From: CAVPCY01 sp963702525
GTDB lineage: Bacteria; Actinomycetota; Coriobacteriia; Anaerosomatales; PHET01
Assembly: GCA_963702525.1 (NCBI GenBank)
Contig: CAVPCY010000012.1
Location: 1 to 64,000, forward strand
Length of the DNA stretch: 64,000 nucleotides
Direction: 5' to 3'
The notes beneath the pieces were generated by a model, which was not told the DNA's origin, searched no databases, and saw nothing but the letters and a program-made list of their open reading frames with translations. Below are positions 63,567 to 64,000 of this stretch, piece after piece (the stretch's first letter is position 1; each line of letters starts with the position of its first letter). The position numbers and the translations under genes are program-made.

Positions 63567-64000
63567 ATGCCGCTCGTTCTCGCCCTGGATCAGGGCACCA
63601 CAAGCTCGCGTGCGATCGTCTTCGACGAGACCGGTGCCAAGCGCGGCGTCGCCCAGATCGCCCTGCCGCAGATCTTCCCGCAGCCGGGCTGGGTCGAGCA
63701 CGACCCGGAGGTGCTGTGGGGCCAGCAGCTGCAGGTCGCAAGAGAAGCGCTGGAGAAGGCGGGCATCACCGCCGGTCAGCTCTCCGGCATCGGGGTGACC
63801 AACCAGCGCGAGACCGCGGTGGTGTGGGACCGTGCCACCGGCAAGCCCATCCACAACGCGATCGTGTGGCAGGACCGCCGCACCTCGGCTACGTGCGAGG
63901 CGCTCGTGGCCGCCGGCGCGGATGGCTGGGTGCGCGAGCGCACGGGACTGGGCATCGACCCGTACTTCTCGGCAGCCAAGATCGCCTGGATCCTCGACGA
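63567..64000 (+). CDS. glpK: Glycerol kinase (5' part, cut by window edge)
   Basis: 144 codons visible. LALDQGTTSSRAIVFDE (ATP-binding phosphate 1 motif), PQPGWVEHDPEVLW, IGVTNQRETAVVWDRATGKP and NAIVWQDRRT are characteristic of GlpK, which phosphorylates glycerol to glycerol-3-phosphate. The ATG is preceded by GGAGGG. Only neighbours upstream are the divergent tRNAs. Confidence 0.95.
   Translation, partial: MPLVLALDQGTTSSRAIVFDETGAKRGVAQIALPQIFPQPGWVEHDPEVLWGQQLQVAREALEKAGITAGQLSGIGVTNQRETAVVWDRATGKPIHNAIVWQDRRTSATCEALVAAGADGWVRERTGLGIDPYFSAAKIAWILD

Noticed and set aside
1..64000. CRISPR arrays, insertion sequences, integrase or phage genes
   Set aside because: No evenly spaced direct repeats, no transposase or integrase motifs and no attachment-site duplications at the tRNA genes were seen by eye.

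Overview
The window is high-GC DNA with dense, tightly overlapping gene chains (ATGA/GTGA junctions), GTG and TTG starts, very large multiheme c-type cytochromes, PAS/GGDEF signalling proteins and a surface-polysaccharide locus. This fits an anaerobic actinobacterium of the Coriobacteriia type (possibly the deep-subsurface OPB41/Anaerosomatales relatives). That placement is inferred from gene content only; no rRNA is present.

Layout. 1-7.6 kb (mostly minus strand): the end of a SlyD-like prolyl isomerase, then a heme-sensor-like membrane protein and two multiheme cytochromes, one with 32 Cys-His heme-type sites. 7.8-11.1 kb: two small proteins, a MarR-like remnant, a DHA2 drug/proton antiporter and a cluster-less MutY-type glycosylase. 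11.3-14.4 kb: a six-gene minus-strand operon of small membrane, regulator and enzyme genes behind a clear sigma-70 promoter. 14.6-16.4 kb: a FemAB-type protein, an oxidoreductase remnant and a DUF1801 protein. 16.5-21.4 kb: a five-gene glycan cassette (methyltransferase, HpcH-type aldolase, epimerase, GT2, GT-C), four of whose junctions overlap. 21.5-24.7 kb: a hybrid histidine kinase with two response regulators. 24.8-26.9 kb: larC and larB. 27.0-35.6 kb: pheA, an orphan ParE-like protein, three tandem PAS-GGDEF proteins, serS, a PAS-only protein and an amidohydrolase. 35.7-37.3 kb: a secreted beta-propeller/Ig-like protein. 37.6-43.1 kb: a fused glucose-6-phosphate dehydrogenase/6-phosphogluconate dehydrogenase, a pyruvate-phosphate-dikinase-like phosphotransferase and a PlsY-like acyltransferase. 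43.2-47.6 kb: an ABC exporter, an SDR and a LOG-like protein. 47.7-50.9 kb: a SIMPL lipoprotein, an unknown protein and a GT-C-like membrane protein. 50.9-63.0 kb: an 11-gene minus-strand polysaccharide operon starting with UDP-glucose dehydrogenase. 63.1-64.0 kb: tRNA-Arg, tRNA-Ser and the start of glpK.

How the genes fit together. The cytochrome block suggests extracellular or periplasmic electron transfer. The 50.9-63.0 kb operon encodes sugar-nucleotide oxidation, two glycosyltransferases, an epimerase, two pyruvyltransferase-like proteins, a hexapeptide acyltransferase, a flippase, a ferredoxin-like DUF362 protein and a SPASM radical-SAM protein, so it probably builds and exports a modified surface polymer. 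The kinase/receiver set and the diguanylate cyclases point to c-di-GMP-controlled surface behaviour.

Quality caution. Coding frames break many times between about 43.2-46.5 kb and 49.2-61.9 kb, while protein similarity continues across every break. I read these as mostly sequencing or assembly indels and annotate whole genes spanning the breaks. Four isolated breaks occur elsewhere (about 2.33, 29.37, 36.05 and 40.38 kb).
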